A stretch of 64,000 bases of DNA from Arthrobacter sp. zg-Y20 (GTDB taxonomy: Bacteria; Actinomycetota; Actinomycetes; Actinomycetales; Micrococcaceae), in the NCBI RefSeq assembly GCF_030142075.1, contig NZ_CP126241.1:2542001-2606000 (forward strand), given 5' to 3'. The notes under the pieces are model-generated. The model was not told where the DNA came from. It saw nothing but the letters and a program-made list of their open reading frames with translations, and searched no databases. Within the stretch, counting starts at the first letter, position 1. Each line of letters starts with the position of its first letter. Of this stretch, positions 56,245 through 64,000 are shown one piece after another. Made by a program: the position numbers and the translations under genes.

Positions 56245-57203
56245 GGGCGGGCGCCGGCCTCCGGTTCGGTTATGGTCCCGCCGTACCAGCGCTCGATCAG
56301 GTTCCGGGCAATGGAAATGGGGCCTGCAATGGTGATTTCTCCGCTGGACACTGCGGCTGCGAGTTCGGACCGGCTGAACCAGCGGACATCGGACATTTCC
56401 ACACCGTCCGCCCGGGCAGCCGGGTTGGCGGTGCGGGCCGTGAAGCCCAGCATCAGTGAACAGGGGAAAGGCCACGGCTGGGAACCCAGGTACTGCGGGG
56501 AGTGGACAACCACCCCGGACTCCTCCTCCACTTCCCGGATCACGGCTGCTTCCAGCGACTCCCCCGGCTCCACGAATCCGGCCAGGGTGGAGTACCGGTT
56601 ACCGGGCCACGCCGCGGCGGAGCCCAGCAGGATACGGTCCTGCTCATCGGTGACCGCCACGATGATGGCCGGATCGGTGCGCGGAAAGTGCGAGCTTCCG
56701 TCTTCGGGGCAGCGCCGGACCCAGCCGCCCTGCTCGGGCACGGTGGGCGCACCGCAGCGCGGGCAGTGGGTGTGCACTGCATGCCAGTTGGCAACTGCGG
56801 CAGCTTCAACGAACAGTCCCGCGTCCAGGGCCCCGAGTTCGGTGGCGGATTCGCGCAGGCTGGCCCAGGCTGCGCCGTCGACGGCGAACGCCGGATCGGG
56901 TTCCGGCAGCGTGACCAGCACGATGTCCGATCCCAGCGGCACCTGCGCGTCTTCCAAGGTGCGGCCCAGGTAGACGGGTGCGTCGCCGAAGCCGTCTGCC
57001 GGCGGGTCCAGCAGCACCAGGGCGGAGTCCCGGACCAGGGCACGGCCCTTCGCAAAGTACATAACGCGGGTGGCGGCATCCGCCCGGATGGTCTCGAAAA
57101 GGTCGGGAGCGATCCGGCGCTCGGATCCGCGGTCCACCGCCGTCCGGGCCAGCGGTAACAGTCCAAGGGGGGAAACAAATGCTGCCGGTGCCGGAATACT
57201 CAT
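56241..57203 (-). CDS. nudC: NADH pyrophosphatase NudC
   Basis: The 320-residue Nudix hydrolase has the NudC hallmark SQPWPFP (241-247) and the Nudix box GFVEPGESLEAAVIREVEEESG (209-230). The zinc ribbon has C147, C150 and C165, but the fourth Cys is Asp168, with His172 as a possible substitute. NudC cleaves NADH and decaps NAD-RNA. TACGGT ends 7 nt before the ATG, suggesting a leaderless start. Rv3199c is the counterpart. Confidence 0.93.
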   Translation of the reverse strand: MSIPAPAAFVSPLGLLPLARTAVDRGSERRIAPDLFETIRADAATRVMYFAKGRALVRDSALVLLDPPADGFGDAPVYLGRTLEDAQVPLGSDIVLVTLPEPDPAFAVDGAAWASLRESATELGALDAGLFVEAAAVANWHAVHTHCPRCGAPTVPEQGGWVRRCPEDGSSHFPRTDPAIIVAVTDEQDRILLGSAAAWPGNRYSTLAGFVEPGESLEAAVIREVEEESGVVVHSPQYLGSQPWPFPCSLMLGFTARTANPAARADGVEMSDVRWFSRSELAAAVSSGEITIAGPISIARNLIERWYGGTITEPEAGARP

Positions 57204-57210
57204 ACCACCT

Positions 57211-57216
57211 ACCGTA
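57211..57216 (-). promoter_or_regulatory. -10 element of a leaderless promoter (nudC)
   Basis: TACGGT on the minus strand, 7 nt, then the ATG at 57203. Confidence 0.4.
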
Positions 57217-57332
57217 CTGACTCCCTCCCCCCAAACTGTAGTTGGCCCCCGGCCCCGGGGGCTGCTTGAGGTTTTCCTCACGGTTTGGACGACTCGCCGC
57301 CGCACTGCGGTTATTCAGGACACATCTGCCCA

Positions 57333-57338
57333 TACGGT
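57333..57338 (+). promoter_or_regulatory. -10 element of a leaderless promoter (kinase-like gene)
   Basis: TACGGT, 7 nt, then the GTG at 57346. It uses the same hexamer as the divergent nudC promoter. Confidence 0.4.
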
Positions 57339-57345
57339 TGAAGAT

Positions 57346-58875
57346 GTGAAACGGACCCCCATGGAATTGGCTGCAATGGCCAGCGCTGCCGTCCCAGGGC
57401 TGACCCCAACCGGCGTTGCCGGTTCCCCCGACGACGCCGCGGATTTTGACGCCGCGCTGCTCGTGGACGACGCCGGACGCAGGTGGCGGGTCCGCTCACC
57501 CAAGCACCTTGAAGCGAGCATGCGGCTGGAGACCGAGCTGCTGGTCCTGCGCACCTTCGTCCCTGCGGTCCGGGCCGAGCTGCCGTTTGTGCTGCCCTAC
57601 GTGGCCGGAACCGTCCGCCAGGGTGAACTATGCACCTTCGTCTACTCCCACCTGCCCGGGGCTACCCGGAGCATCGATACCCTGATGACCTCCGGGCGTG
57701 CCGTGGCGGCGGAGATCGGCCGCGCCATGGCCGCCGTCCACGCTTTGCCACGGGAACTGGTCACCCGCGCCGACCTGCCCAGCTACACCGCGAACGAATT
57801 CCGGCAGCGCCGCCTGAACGAACTCGACCAGGCTGCCACCACCGGACTGATCCCCTCAGTCCTGCTGCGGCGCTGGGAACATGCCCTGGAAGACGTCTCG
57901 CTGTGGCGGTTCAAGCCCACGGTGGTCCACGGGGACCTGCATGAAGACAACATCCTGCTGACCGGCGAGCGGGTCAGCGCCGTCACGGGCTGGACCGACC
58001 TCCGCGTGGGCGACCCGGCTGACGACTTTGCCTGGCTGATTGCCGCCAACGATCCGCGGTTCACCGAAACGGTCCACGGCGCGTACCTGGAGGCAAGCAC
58101 CGATCCGGAGGATCCGCACCTGATCCGCCGCGCCGCGCTCTCTGCCGAATTCGCGCTGGCCCAATGGCTGGTCCGCGGTGTCGCGGCGGAAAACTCCACC
58201 ATGGTGGATGAGGCCGTGGAAATGCTCGCCACCCTCGAGGAGGATGTGCTGGAGCAGGAAGCGGCGGACCAGCGGGCGGGCCAGTACCGTGCGGCAGCGG
58301 ACGCCGTCCCCCGGACCGTCAACGTGCCCGTCGATGCTGATGCTCCGGCTGATGCTCCCGCCGATGCTCGCGCGGCTGCCAAGCCTGACTCCGCCAAGGT
58401 TACTGTGGCTCCCATCGAGCCCGCCGGGGAGCAGGCCGATGGCACCGAAGACGGACCCGACGAGGGCACCGAGGCCGGAATTGAGGCTGCCTATACCGAC
58501 GGTGACCGCCTTGCTGCCGACGAGGTTGCCGGGGACAGCGTTGCTGCGGACGACGACGAGACCCGAGCCTCCGGCAGTGCGCAGGGTCCGGGCCTGGCAG
58601 AAGTCATTGTGCTGCCGGCACGCGGCGCCGCAGTCCCGGCCGGGGACACGGATGCCGACGCCGACACGGGAAGCGAAAACTCCGAGGCCGCAGCAGCGGA
58701 AGCGGAAGCGAAACCCGAGGCAGCAGAACCCGATGCACAGACGGAGGACGGTGCAGAGACGGCACCCGATGCAGAAGCCGCCGTCGATACTGCTCCGACC
58801 GGCGCCGACGGTGCAGGAACCGGGAGCGACACCGCTACCACCGCACTGCCTCTGATTCCGGTTCGGAAGCAGTAG
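57346..58875 (+). CDS. aminoglycoside/macrolide phosphotransferase-like protein with acidic tail
   Basis: The 509-residue protein has a kinase-like domain (~20-300) with the catalytic loop VVHGDLHEDN (193-202). The following Mg-binding IDW/DFG Asp aligns with Gly215 in TGWTDLRVGDP; D218 is the nearest acidic residue. Activity is therefore uncertain. From ~310 to 509 a low-complexity acidic tail of Ala, Asp, Glu and Pro follows, with DADAP repeats. Resistance-kinase labels are common but the neighbours (nudC, adnB) argue against a resistance role. The GTG start is supported by TACGGT 7 nt upstream. Confidence 0.75.
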   Translation: MKRTPMELAAMASAAVPGLTPTGVAGSPDDAADFDAALLVDDAGRRWRVRSPKHLEASMRLETELLVLRTFVPAVRAELPFVLPYVAGTVRQGELCTFVYSHLPGATRSIDTLMTSGRAVAAEIGRAMAAVHALPRELVTRADLPSYTANEFRQRRLNELDQAATTGLIPSVLLRRWEHALEDVSLWRFKPTVVHGDLHEDNILLTGERVSAVTGWTDLRVGDPADDFAWLIAANDPRFTETVHGAYLEASTDPEDPHLIRRAALSAEFALAQWLVRGVAAENSTMVDEAVEMLATLEEDVLEQEAADQRAGQYRAAADAVPRTVNVPVDADAPADAPADARAAAKPDSAKVTVAPIEPAGEQADGTEDGPDEGTEAGIEAAYTDGDRLAADEVAGDSVAADDDETRASGSAQGPGLAEVIVLPARGAAVPAGDTDADADTGSENSEAAAAEAEAKPEAAEPDAQTEDGAETAPDAEAAVDTAPTGADGAGTGSDTATTALPLIPVRKQ

Positions 58876-58897
58876 CCCGCCTTCAGCCCGCAGCCCG

Positions 58898-58929
58898 AAG
58901 TGCCCCGCCGATTTCCGGCGGGGCACTTT
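58898..58929. terminator. bidirectional terminator
   Basis: A perfect 13-bp stem (58898-58910 with 58916-58928, AAGTGCCCCGCCG) has a 5-nt ATTTC loop and ends in TTT. It serves the convergent kinase-like and adnB genes. Confidence 0.88.
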
Positions 58930-58933
58930 CTGA

Positions 58934-61900
58934 TCAGAACCCGGCTGACGGACGTTCGGCTGCCGCGCCGATGATCTGCTCCAGTTCGGCCTCGTCCGCC
59001 AGGTTGTACGGCCGGATGACCTTGTCCGCCGCCACGTAGTAGAACGCGGCACGGACCTTTTCCAGGGGCACGCCCTTCAGCCGGGACCAGGCCAGCCGGT
59101 ACACGGCAAGCTGTACCGCCCGAACATCGAGCTTGGCCGACGACGGCGGAGCGCCGGTCTTCCAGTCGATCAGGTCCCATGTGCCGTCGGCATCCTGGAA
59201 GACGGCGTCGATGCGGCCGCGCACGACGACGGCGTCCACCTTGGTCTCCACCGGCACCTCAATGTAGGCCGGGGTCCGCTGCGCCCACTCCGAGGACTCG
59301 AACGTGGCGATCATGTCCTCGAGCTGGTAGGCCTCGTCCACGTACGCATCCGCGGCCCCGGGATACTCATCGATGTCCAGCATGCCGCTGGTGCCGAAGA
59401 ACTCTTCCACCCAGGCATGGAATGCCGTTCCCTTGCGCGCGGCCATGCCGGGCTGGCGGGGAACCGGGCGGCGCAGCTGCCGGGTCACCTCAGCCGGGTC
59501 GTCCTTCAGGTCCACCAGCATGGACGCCGAGATGTGGGCGGGCAGTTCCACCTGCACCACCTCATTTGGCGGGCGGTGCCGGGCAAGCAGCAGCTGCGTC
59601 TCCCGGCTCCAGCGTCCGGGCGCCTGTCCAGCCGGATCGTTCCCTGCGCCCTGTTGCTGTTGCTGTTGCGCGGCGCCTATAACGGCCTGCGCTGCCGCTT
59701 CCATCCGCTGCCGGCGGGAGCCCAGCGGATCCACCGGCCATACTGCGCGTTCAGCCTCGGCAAGGGCGGGATTCTCCGTGCCCTCTTCCTCTGGTGTGAC
59801 CCAGCGTGCCAGGTGATAGCCCGGCGCCCCCGCCTGTTCCAGTTCGTACAGGTCCTGGAGGTAGCGCGAGGGGCCCAGCGGCTTGGAGCGTCCGCCGCCC
59901 CAGGCGGAGGAGGTGCAGATCAGCACCGACTTGGCTCGGGTAAAGGCGACGTAGGCCAGCCGGCGCTCCTCCCGCTCGGCGTGGCCCTTGGCGTCTTCGC
60001 TGAAGAGCTTCTCGCTCTCCAGCCAGGACTTCTGGTCAACCTGTTCCCAGTCCCACTGCGGCAGGTCCAGGCTGTCGCCGCGAAGGGTCCACGGCACCGA
60101 GGAGTCGCCGCTGCTCCAGCGTGAATCCTTGTCGCTGGGGAAGGATGCTTCGTTCAGGCCCGGAACGGCCACAATGTCCCATTCCAGCCCCTTGGAGGCA
60201 TGCACGGTCAGCAGCTGCACCGCTTCCCGGCTGGGTTCGAGCGGGGTCACGGGCAGGCCGTTTTCTTCGGTGTTCGCTGCTTCCAGCCAGGCCAGGAACG
60301 CGGCCAAATCCACCCGTTCCGAGGACGAGCTGAAGGTTGCTGCGGCGTCGATGAAGGCGTCCAGGTTGCGGCGGGATTCGTGCAGGGTGACGCCGGGCTT
60401 GGCTGCCACCTCGATGTCCAGCAGGATCCGGCGCTCCACTTCCCCGATCAGGGTGGTGAGGTCCTCCCCCACAAAGCCGCGCAGGTCCCGCAGCTCGTTG
60501 CGCAGCAGCGTCAGCCGGCGCAGTCCTTCCTCGGAGAGGGACCGGCCGGCATTGGACACCCAGCCCGGGCGCGGCAGGGAATCCACCGCTTCAACCAGGC
60601 TGCCGGCTTCCACCAGGTCCGCCTCGACCACCAGATCCGGCCCTTCGTCAGGTCCGTGGATGTCTGCTGCGTCCGCCACCCGGACTGCGCGTTCGCGGAC
60701 CCGCACCAGGTGCCGGGACCAGTCGGCCAGGGCCATCAGGTCCGCCGGGCCCAGGCGCCAGCGGGCTCCAGCAAGGATGCGCAGCATGGAGTCCGAGCGT
60801 CCCGGGTCCCCCAGTACCCGCAGGACGGCCAAAAGATCCACCACTTCCGGTGTGGACAGCAGCCCGCCCAGGCCCACAATCTGGACCGGAATGCCACGCA
60901 GTTCCAGTTCCTTGCGGATGGGTTCGAACTGCTTCCGGCCCCGGCAGAGGACCGCGACGGTGGGCCACAGGACGTTGCGGCGGTCGTCGTACTCCGCCTT
61001 TTGCTGCCGGTGCTTGGCCACCAGTTCGGCTACGGCTTCGGCTTCGCCCAGGATCCGTTCCTGGCCGTGCCGGCCCGGTTCCACGGAAACGTCGCTGAGG
61101 TAGCGTCCGAGGTACACCTCGCCGAGGGGCGCGCTGGGCCGGGCCTGCAGCTCGGGAACATACGGCAGCCGCTGATGCTTGAGCCACGGGGCCACGCCGT
61201 TCAGCGGGGAGGACACGGTGTTGGCGGCTTCCAGCACGGAGGTGGCGTTGCGCCAGGCCACGGACAGGTTCGCCAGCGGCGCCAGCGCCCTCCCCTCCGC
61301 AGTGGTCAGCGGGAACTTCTCCCGGAAGGTGCCCAGCTGCCCGGCGGACGCACCGCGGAATCCGTAAATGGACTGGTGCGGGTCTCCCACCGCCGTGACC
61401 GAACGCCCGTCGCCGAACAGCTTGGAAAACAGGACCATCTGCGCATGCGACGTGTCCTGGAATTCGTCCAGCAGCACCACTTTGTATTTGGCGCGTTCCA
61501 TCTCCACGGCTTCCGGGATGGTGGACGCAATGCGGGCGGCCAGTTCCACCAGGTCGCCGAAGTCCAGCTGCCGGCGCTCGGCCTTGGCCTGCCGGTAGGC
61601 CTCCACCAGTTCGGTGACGGAAATGCGGGTACGCAGCCGGTTGAGCAGCTTCCGGGCCGCCTGGGTGGGTTCCTTGGGCTTGCCGAACTGGTACGGCAGC
61701 ACGGAAACAGCGTCCACATGTGCCTGCAGTTCCGCCCGCACCTCGGCCGGGGTGCGCAGGTGTTCGGAGCATTCCCCGGCCATCTGCAGCACGGCCGAGA
61801 CCAGGGTCGATTTGGCTGCGGTGAAGTGTTCGTAGTCCCCCGAGTACGCCTCCACCACTTCGTTGGCCAGCTGCCAGGACTGCGCGCCGCCAAGCATCAC

Positions 61901-62404
61901 GGAATCACGTTCCACGCCTATCCGCAGGCCGTAGTCATTCACGATTCCGTTGGCGTAGGAGTGATAGGTGGAAACAGTGGGTTCCATCCGCTCCTCGCCG
62001 CTCTCGTCCGGCTCGCCTGTCCCGCCCGCGCCGTCGAGCTGGCGGTACAGCATGTTCAGGCGCCCGCGGATCCGGGTGGCCAGCTCACCGGCGGCCTTGC
62101 GGGTGAAGGTCACCCCGAGGATCTGCTCGGGCCGGACCAGTCCGTTGGCAACGAGCCAGACGACCCGGTCCGCCATGGTTTTGGTTTTGCCCGACCCGGC
62201 ACCGGCAATCACCAGCAGCGGTTCCAGCGGGCCCTCGATAATGCCGATCTGGTCTTCGGTGGGGTACTGCACCGGCGCGTGGGGTTCGGTATGCAGCAGC
62301 TCCGCCAAATCCCGGGCGGAGTAGCGGGGAGCCCCTCCCTCCGGCAGGGCGCCGTCCGGGCGCTCATTGGTTCCCGATACCTCGTCGGTTACGGAGGCAC
62401 TCAC
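58934..62404 (-). CDS. adnB: AdnB helicase-nuclease subunit
   Basis: The 1156-residue protein combines a UvrD-like motor (Walker A AGAGSGKT 67-74; DEFQDTSHAQ; VAFTRAKSVL) with a C-terminal RecB-type nuclease domain (~980-1150; RIDAVFQDADG, LIDWKTG). This is the mycobacterial AdnB (Rv3201c) layout. With AdnA it forms a heterodimeric double-strand-break resection machine. Its GTG start overlaps the AdnA stop by 4 nt, giving coupled synthesis. Confidence 0.92.
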   Translation of the reverse strand: MSASVTDEVSGTNERPDGALPEGGAPRYSARDLAELLHTEPHAPVQYPTEDQIGIIEGPLEPLLVIAGAGSGKTKTMADRVVWLVANGLVRPEQILGVTFTRKAAGELATRIRGRLNMLYRQLDGAGGTGEPDESGEERMEPTVSTYHSYANGIVNDYGLRIGVERDSVMLGGAQSWQLANEVVEAYSGDYEHFTAAKSTLVSAVLQMAGECSEHLRTPAEVRAELQAHVDAVSVLPYQFGKPKEPTQAARKLLNRLRTRISVTELVEAYRQAKAERRQLDFGDLVELAARIASTIPEAVEMERAKYKVVLLDEFQDTSHAQMVLFSKLFGDGRSVTAVGDPHQSIYGFRGASAGQLGTFREKFPLTTAEGRALAPLANLSVAWRNATSVLEAANTVSSPLNGVAPWLKHQRLPYVPELQARPSAPLGEVYLGRYLSDVSVEPGRHGQERILGEAEAVAELVAKHRQQKAEYDDRRNVLWPTVAVLCRGRKQFEPIRKELELRGIPVQIVGLGGLLSTPEVVDLLAVLRVLGDPGRSDSMLRILAGARWRLGPADLMALADWSRHLVRVRERAVRVADAADIHGPDEGPDLVVEADLVEAGSLVEAVDSLPRPGWVSNAGRSLSEEGLRRLTLLRNELRDLRGFVGEDLTTLIGEVERRILLDIEVAAKPGVTLHESRRNLDAFIDAAATFSSSSERVDLAAFLAWLEAANTEENGLPVTPLEPSREAVQLLTVHASKGLEWDIVAVPGLNEASFPSDKDSRWSSGDSSVPWTLRGDSLDLPQWDWEQVDQKSWLESEKLFSEDAKGHAEREERRLAYVAFTRAKSVLICTSSAWGGGRSKPLGPSRYLQDLYELEQAGAPGYHLARWVTPEEEGTENPALAEAERAVWPVDPLGSRRQRMEAAAQAVIGAAQQQQQQGAGNDPAGQAPGRWSRETQLLLARHRPPNEVVQVELPAHISASMLVDLKDDPAEVTRQLRRPVPRQPGMAARKGTAFHAWVEEFFGTSGMLDIDEYPGAADAYVDEAYQLEDMIATFESSEWAQRTPAYIEVPVETKVDAVVVRGRIDAVFQDADGTWDLIDWKTGAPPSSAKLDVRAVQLAVYRLAWSRLKGVPLEKVRAAFYYVAADKVIRPYNLADEAELEQIIGAAAERPSAGF

Positions 62405-64000
62405 TCGGTGACCTGCTTTCCTTCAGCGCACAGTGGACAGATTTCGGGCAGCCGGCAGCCGTTGCCGCCAAAGCCGCTCCGGCCGGGATCATGGACAGTT
62501 TCGAAGAACGCGGCCGACATCAGCCGCGCTGCCTCGGCCACCATGTCCCGCGCCGTGGTGTCGTTCGGGTCCAGTGCCGGCTGCTCTTGCACGGATACTC
62601 CCTTGTTGGAGGTTCCCAGCTGCACGAGGGCCGCTCCTCCCGGTACCCGCGGGGCATCGGGCAGCGCCCCCTCGCGCACGGCTTCCTGGTAGGCCGCCAG
62701 CTGCGGGTGGCCCTGCAGGTCGTCCTTCTTGGGCGCCGATTTCCCCGTCTTCAGGTCGACAATGAACAGCCGTCCTTCAGCGTCGACTTCCAGGCGGTCT
62801 ATCTGGCCGCGGAGCAGGGCAGTACGCACCGCGCCGTCGATCTCCACCGGCAGCTCCACCTGGAAGTCCTGCTCGACGGCAGCCAGCGAGCGGCCGCTGC
62901 GGCGCATGGTGATGACGTATTCGGCCAGTTTGCGGACCATGGATTCGGCCCGCTGGAGGTCCATCCGGCCTTCCCAGTTGTCCTTCATGCCCAGCGACGG
63001 CCAGCGCTTCTCCAATTCCGCCACATACTCGTTCCCCGTAGCGTCCGGCATGTCCTGGGCGATGGCATGCACCAGGGTTCCCAGCGAGCGGGCGAAATCC
63101 GTCGCCTGCTCGCCGCCGGCCGCGGAAACGAACCAGCTGAGGGGCGACTTCAGTACGGCGTCCACCTTGGAGGGCGAAACGGGGATGGAAGCTTCCGGAG
63201 GAAGGATGGGCGCTTCGGTGGACAAGGGCGCCAGCCCCCACCACTGGCGCGGATCCGCCGCGGGGACGGGCACCTCGTGGTTGAGCATGGTTCCCAGGTG
63301 ATGCGCTGCTTCGGCAGCGCCGTCGGGGTCGATGTCCGGCTGCTGGACAAACCGGCGCAGCTCCGAGACCAGGGAACGCAGCGTGCTGGGGCGCAGCACC
63401 TCGGTGCGTTCGCGTTTCTCGGCCCCGGGTTCCAGCGGCGCCACCAGGTCCAGGAACTGCGAGGGCTGCTCATCCTCGGAGGAGACGGCGGTGCAGATCA
63501 GGAGTTCACGCGCACGCGAAACGGCGGTGGAGAAGCTGCGCAGCTCGTCGAAGCGGATGGACTGCATCAGGGTCAGCGGGCTGCGGTGGGCACGGAAATT
63601 ATCCCCGTGCTCCACTGCCGCGACCAGTTCGCCGCTGCCCAGCAGTTCACCGCGCAGCCGCAGGTTGGGCCACACATCCTGCTGGATGCCGGCAACAATC
63701 ACTACGGGCCACTCCCGGCCCGCCGCACTGGCCGGTGTCAGCAGCTCCACGGCCTCGCGCCGCTGGGCGCGTGCGGCCAGGGTGTCCATGGGCAGTTCCG
63801 AACTGGTGAGGTAGTCCAGGAACTGCGCAGGGGTGGAACCGGGCAGCTGGTCCACATAGCGTTCGGCGGTCTGGAACAGGGCCATGATGGCGTCCAGGTC
63901 CCGGTCTGCCCGGGAGGCCGTGGGCCCGCCGGCCAGGGCGGCCTCGGCCCACTTCTTGGACCACCCGGAGGCGGACCACAGGGCCCACAGCACGGTTTCG
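62401..64000 (-). CDS. adnA: AdnA helicase-nuclease subunit, C-terminal part
   Basis: The frame is open to the window edge, so only about 532 C-terminal residues are seen. It has the end of a UvrD-like motor (RELLICTAVSSEDEQPS) and a nuclease domain with GQIDRLEVDAEGRLFIVDLKTGK and QLAAYQ. The C-terminal NGCRLPEICPLC cysteines may belong to an iron-sulfur or zinc site. Partner of AdnB. Confidence 0.9.
   Translation of the reverse strand, partial: ETVLWALWSASGWSKKWAEAALAGGPTASRADRDLDAIMALFQTAERYVDQLPGSTPAQFLDYLTSSELPMDTLAARAQRREAVELLTPASAAGREWPVVIVAGIQQDVWPNLRLRGELLGSGELVAAVEHGDNFRAHRSPLTLMQSIRFDELRSFSTAVSRARELLICTAVSSEDEQPSQFLDLVAPLEPGAEKRERTEVLRPSTLRSLVSELRRFVQQPDIDPDGAAEAAHHLGTMLNHEVPVPAADPRQWWGLAPLSTEAPILPPEASIPVSPSKVDAVLKSPLSWFVSAAGGEQATDFARSLGTLVHAIAQDMPDATGNEYVAELEKRWPSLGMKDNWEGRMDLQRAESMVRKLAEYVITMRRSGRSLAAVEQDFQVELPVEIDGAVRTALLRGQIDRLEVDAEGRLFIVDLKTGKSAPKKDDLQGHPQLAAYQEAVREGALPDAPRVPGGAALVQLGTSNKGVSVQEQPALDPNDTTARDMVAEAARLMSAAFFETVHDPGRSGFGGNGCRLPEICPLCAEGKQVTE

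Noticed and set aside
58934-64000. AddAB or RecBC naming for the two helicase-nucleases
   Set aside because: Both subunits carry a UvrD-like motor and a nuclease domain and adjoin uvrD2/nudC as in mycobacteria, which fits AdnAB better.

Overview
This 64 kb window is chromosomal DNA of a high-GC actinobacterium, most probably a Micrococcaceae member close to Arthrobacter. The evidence is the gene set: WhiB1, PdtaS, MtrAB-LpqB, AdnAB, UvrD2, UPF0182, a 1613-residue NAD-glutamate dehydrogenase and several actinobacterial DUF families. Four blocks keep local gene neighbourhoods known from Mycobacterium tuberculosis: whiB1/pdtaS; the DUF6459-secA-hpf-comF-lpqB-mtrB-mtrA block; metE-like/mnmA/cysteine desulfurase/etfA/etfB; and UPF0182/PDZ-Lon protease/DUF2342/ThiF/uvrD2/nudC/adnB/adnA. 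No phage, transposon, rRNA or CRISPR array is visible. One tRNA gene, an initiator tRNA-fMet, is present.

Layout. 1-2 kb: end of an FtsK/EccC-like ATPase, a small membrane protein and whiB1 with a structured leader and a CRP-like site. 2.1-8.5 kb: pdtaS behind the large glutamate dehydrogenase. 8.6-13.5 kb: an orphan Tad-like pair (CpaE-like ATPase and SAF/CpaB-like protein), a small HTH protein, an unknown protein, a LysM membrane protein and DUF6459. 13.5-23.8 kb, minus strand: secA, an AlkX-type glycosylase, hpf, comF, lpqB, mtrB, mtrA. 24-30.3 kb, plus strand: an envelope operon (repeat-bearing multi-pass membrane protein, DUF4129, DUF4350, MoxR, DUF58, then DUF4166). 30.3-34.3 kb: a Cys-free MetE-like protein, chorismate mutase, mnmA and cysteine desulfurase. 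34.4-37.5 kb: a uridine-kinase-like protein, a J-domain protein, trmL and a methyltransferase. 37.6-41.8 kb: a PIG-L deacetylase, etfA, etfB and an HtrA-type protease. 42.2-46 kb: a TPM-domain protein, pspA, DUF6328 and tRNA-fMet. 46-54 kb: UPF0182, a Lon-like PDZ protease, DUF2342, a YgjP-like protease and an Ocin-ThiF-like protein. 54-64 kb: uvrD2, nudC, a kinase-like protein with a long acidic tail, adnB and partial adnA.

Themes. Envelope homeostasis dominates (MtrAB/LpqB, SecA, HtrA, PDZ-Lon, PspA, MoxR cluster), followed by tRNA thiolation and methylation and double-strand-break repair. A recurring regulatory feature is that eleven genes have a TANNNT hexamer ending exactly 6 or 7 nt before the start codon and no usable Shine-Dalgarno sequence, as expected for leaderless mRNAs. 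The best candidates for undescribed biology are the MoxR/DUF58 operon, the RRE-ThiF-like protein among metalloproteases without a YcaO partner, and the J-domain protein with a degenerate NERD-like C-terminus. None of these functions can be proven from sequence alone.
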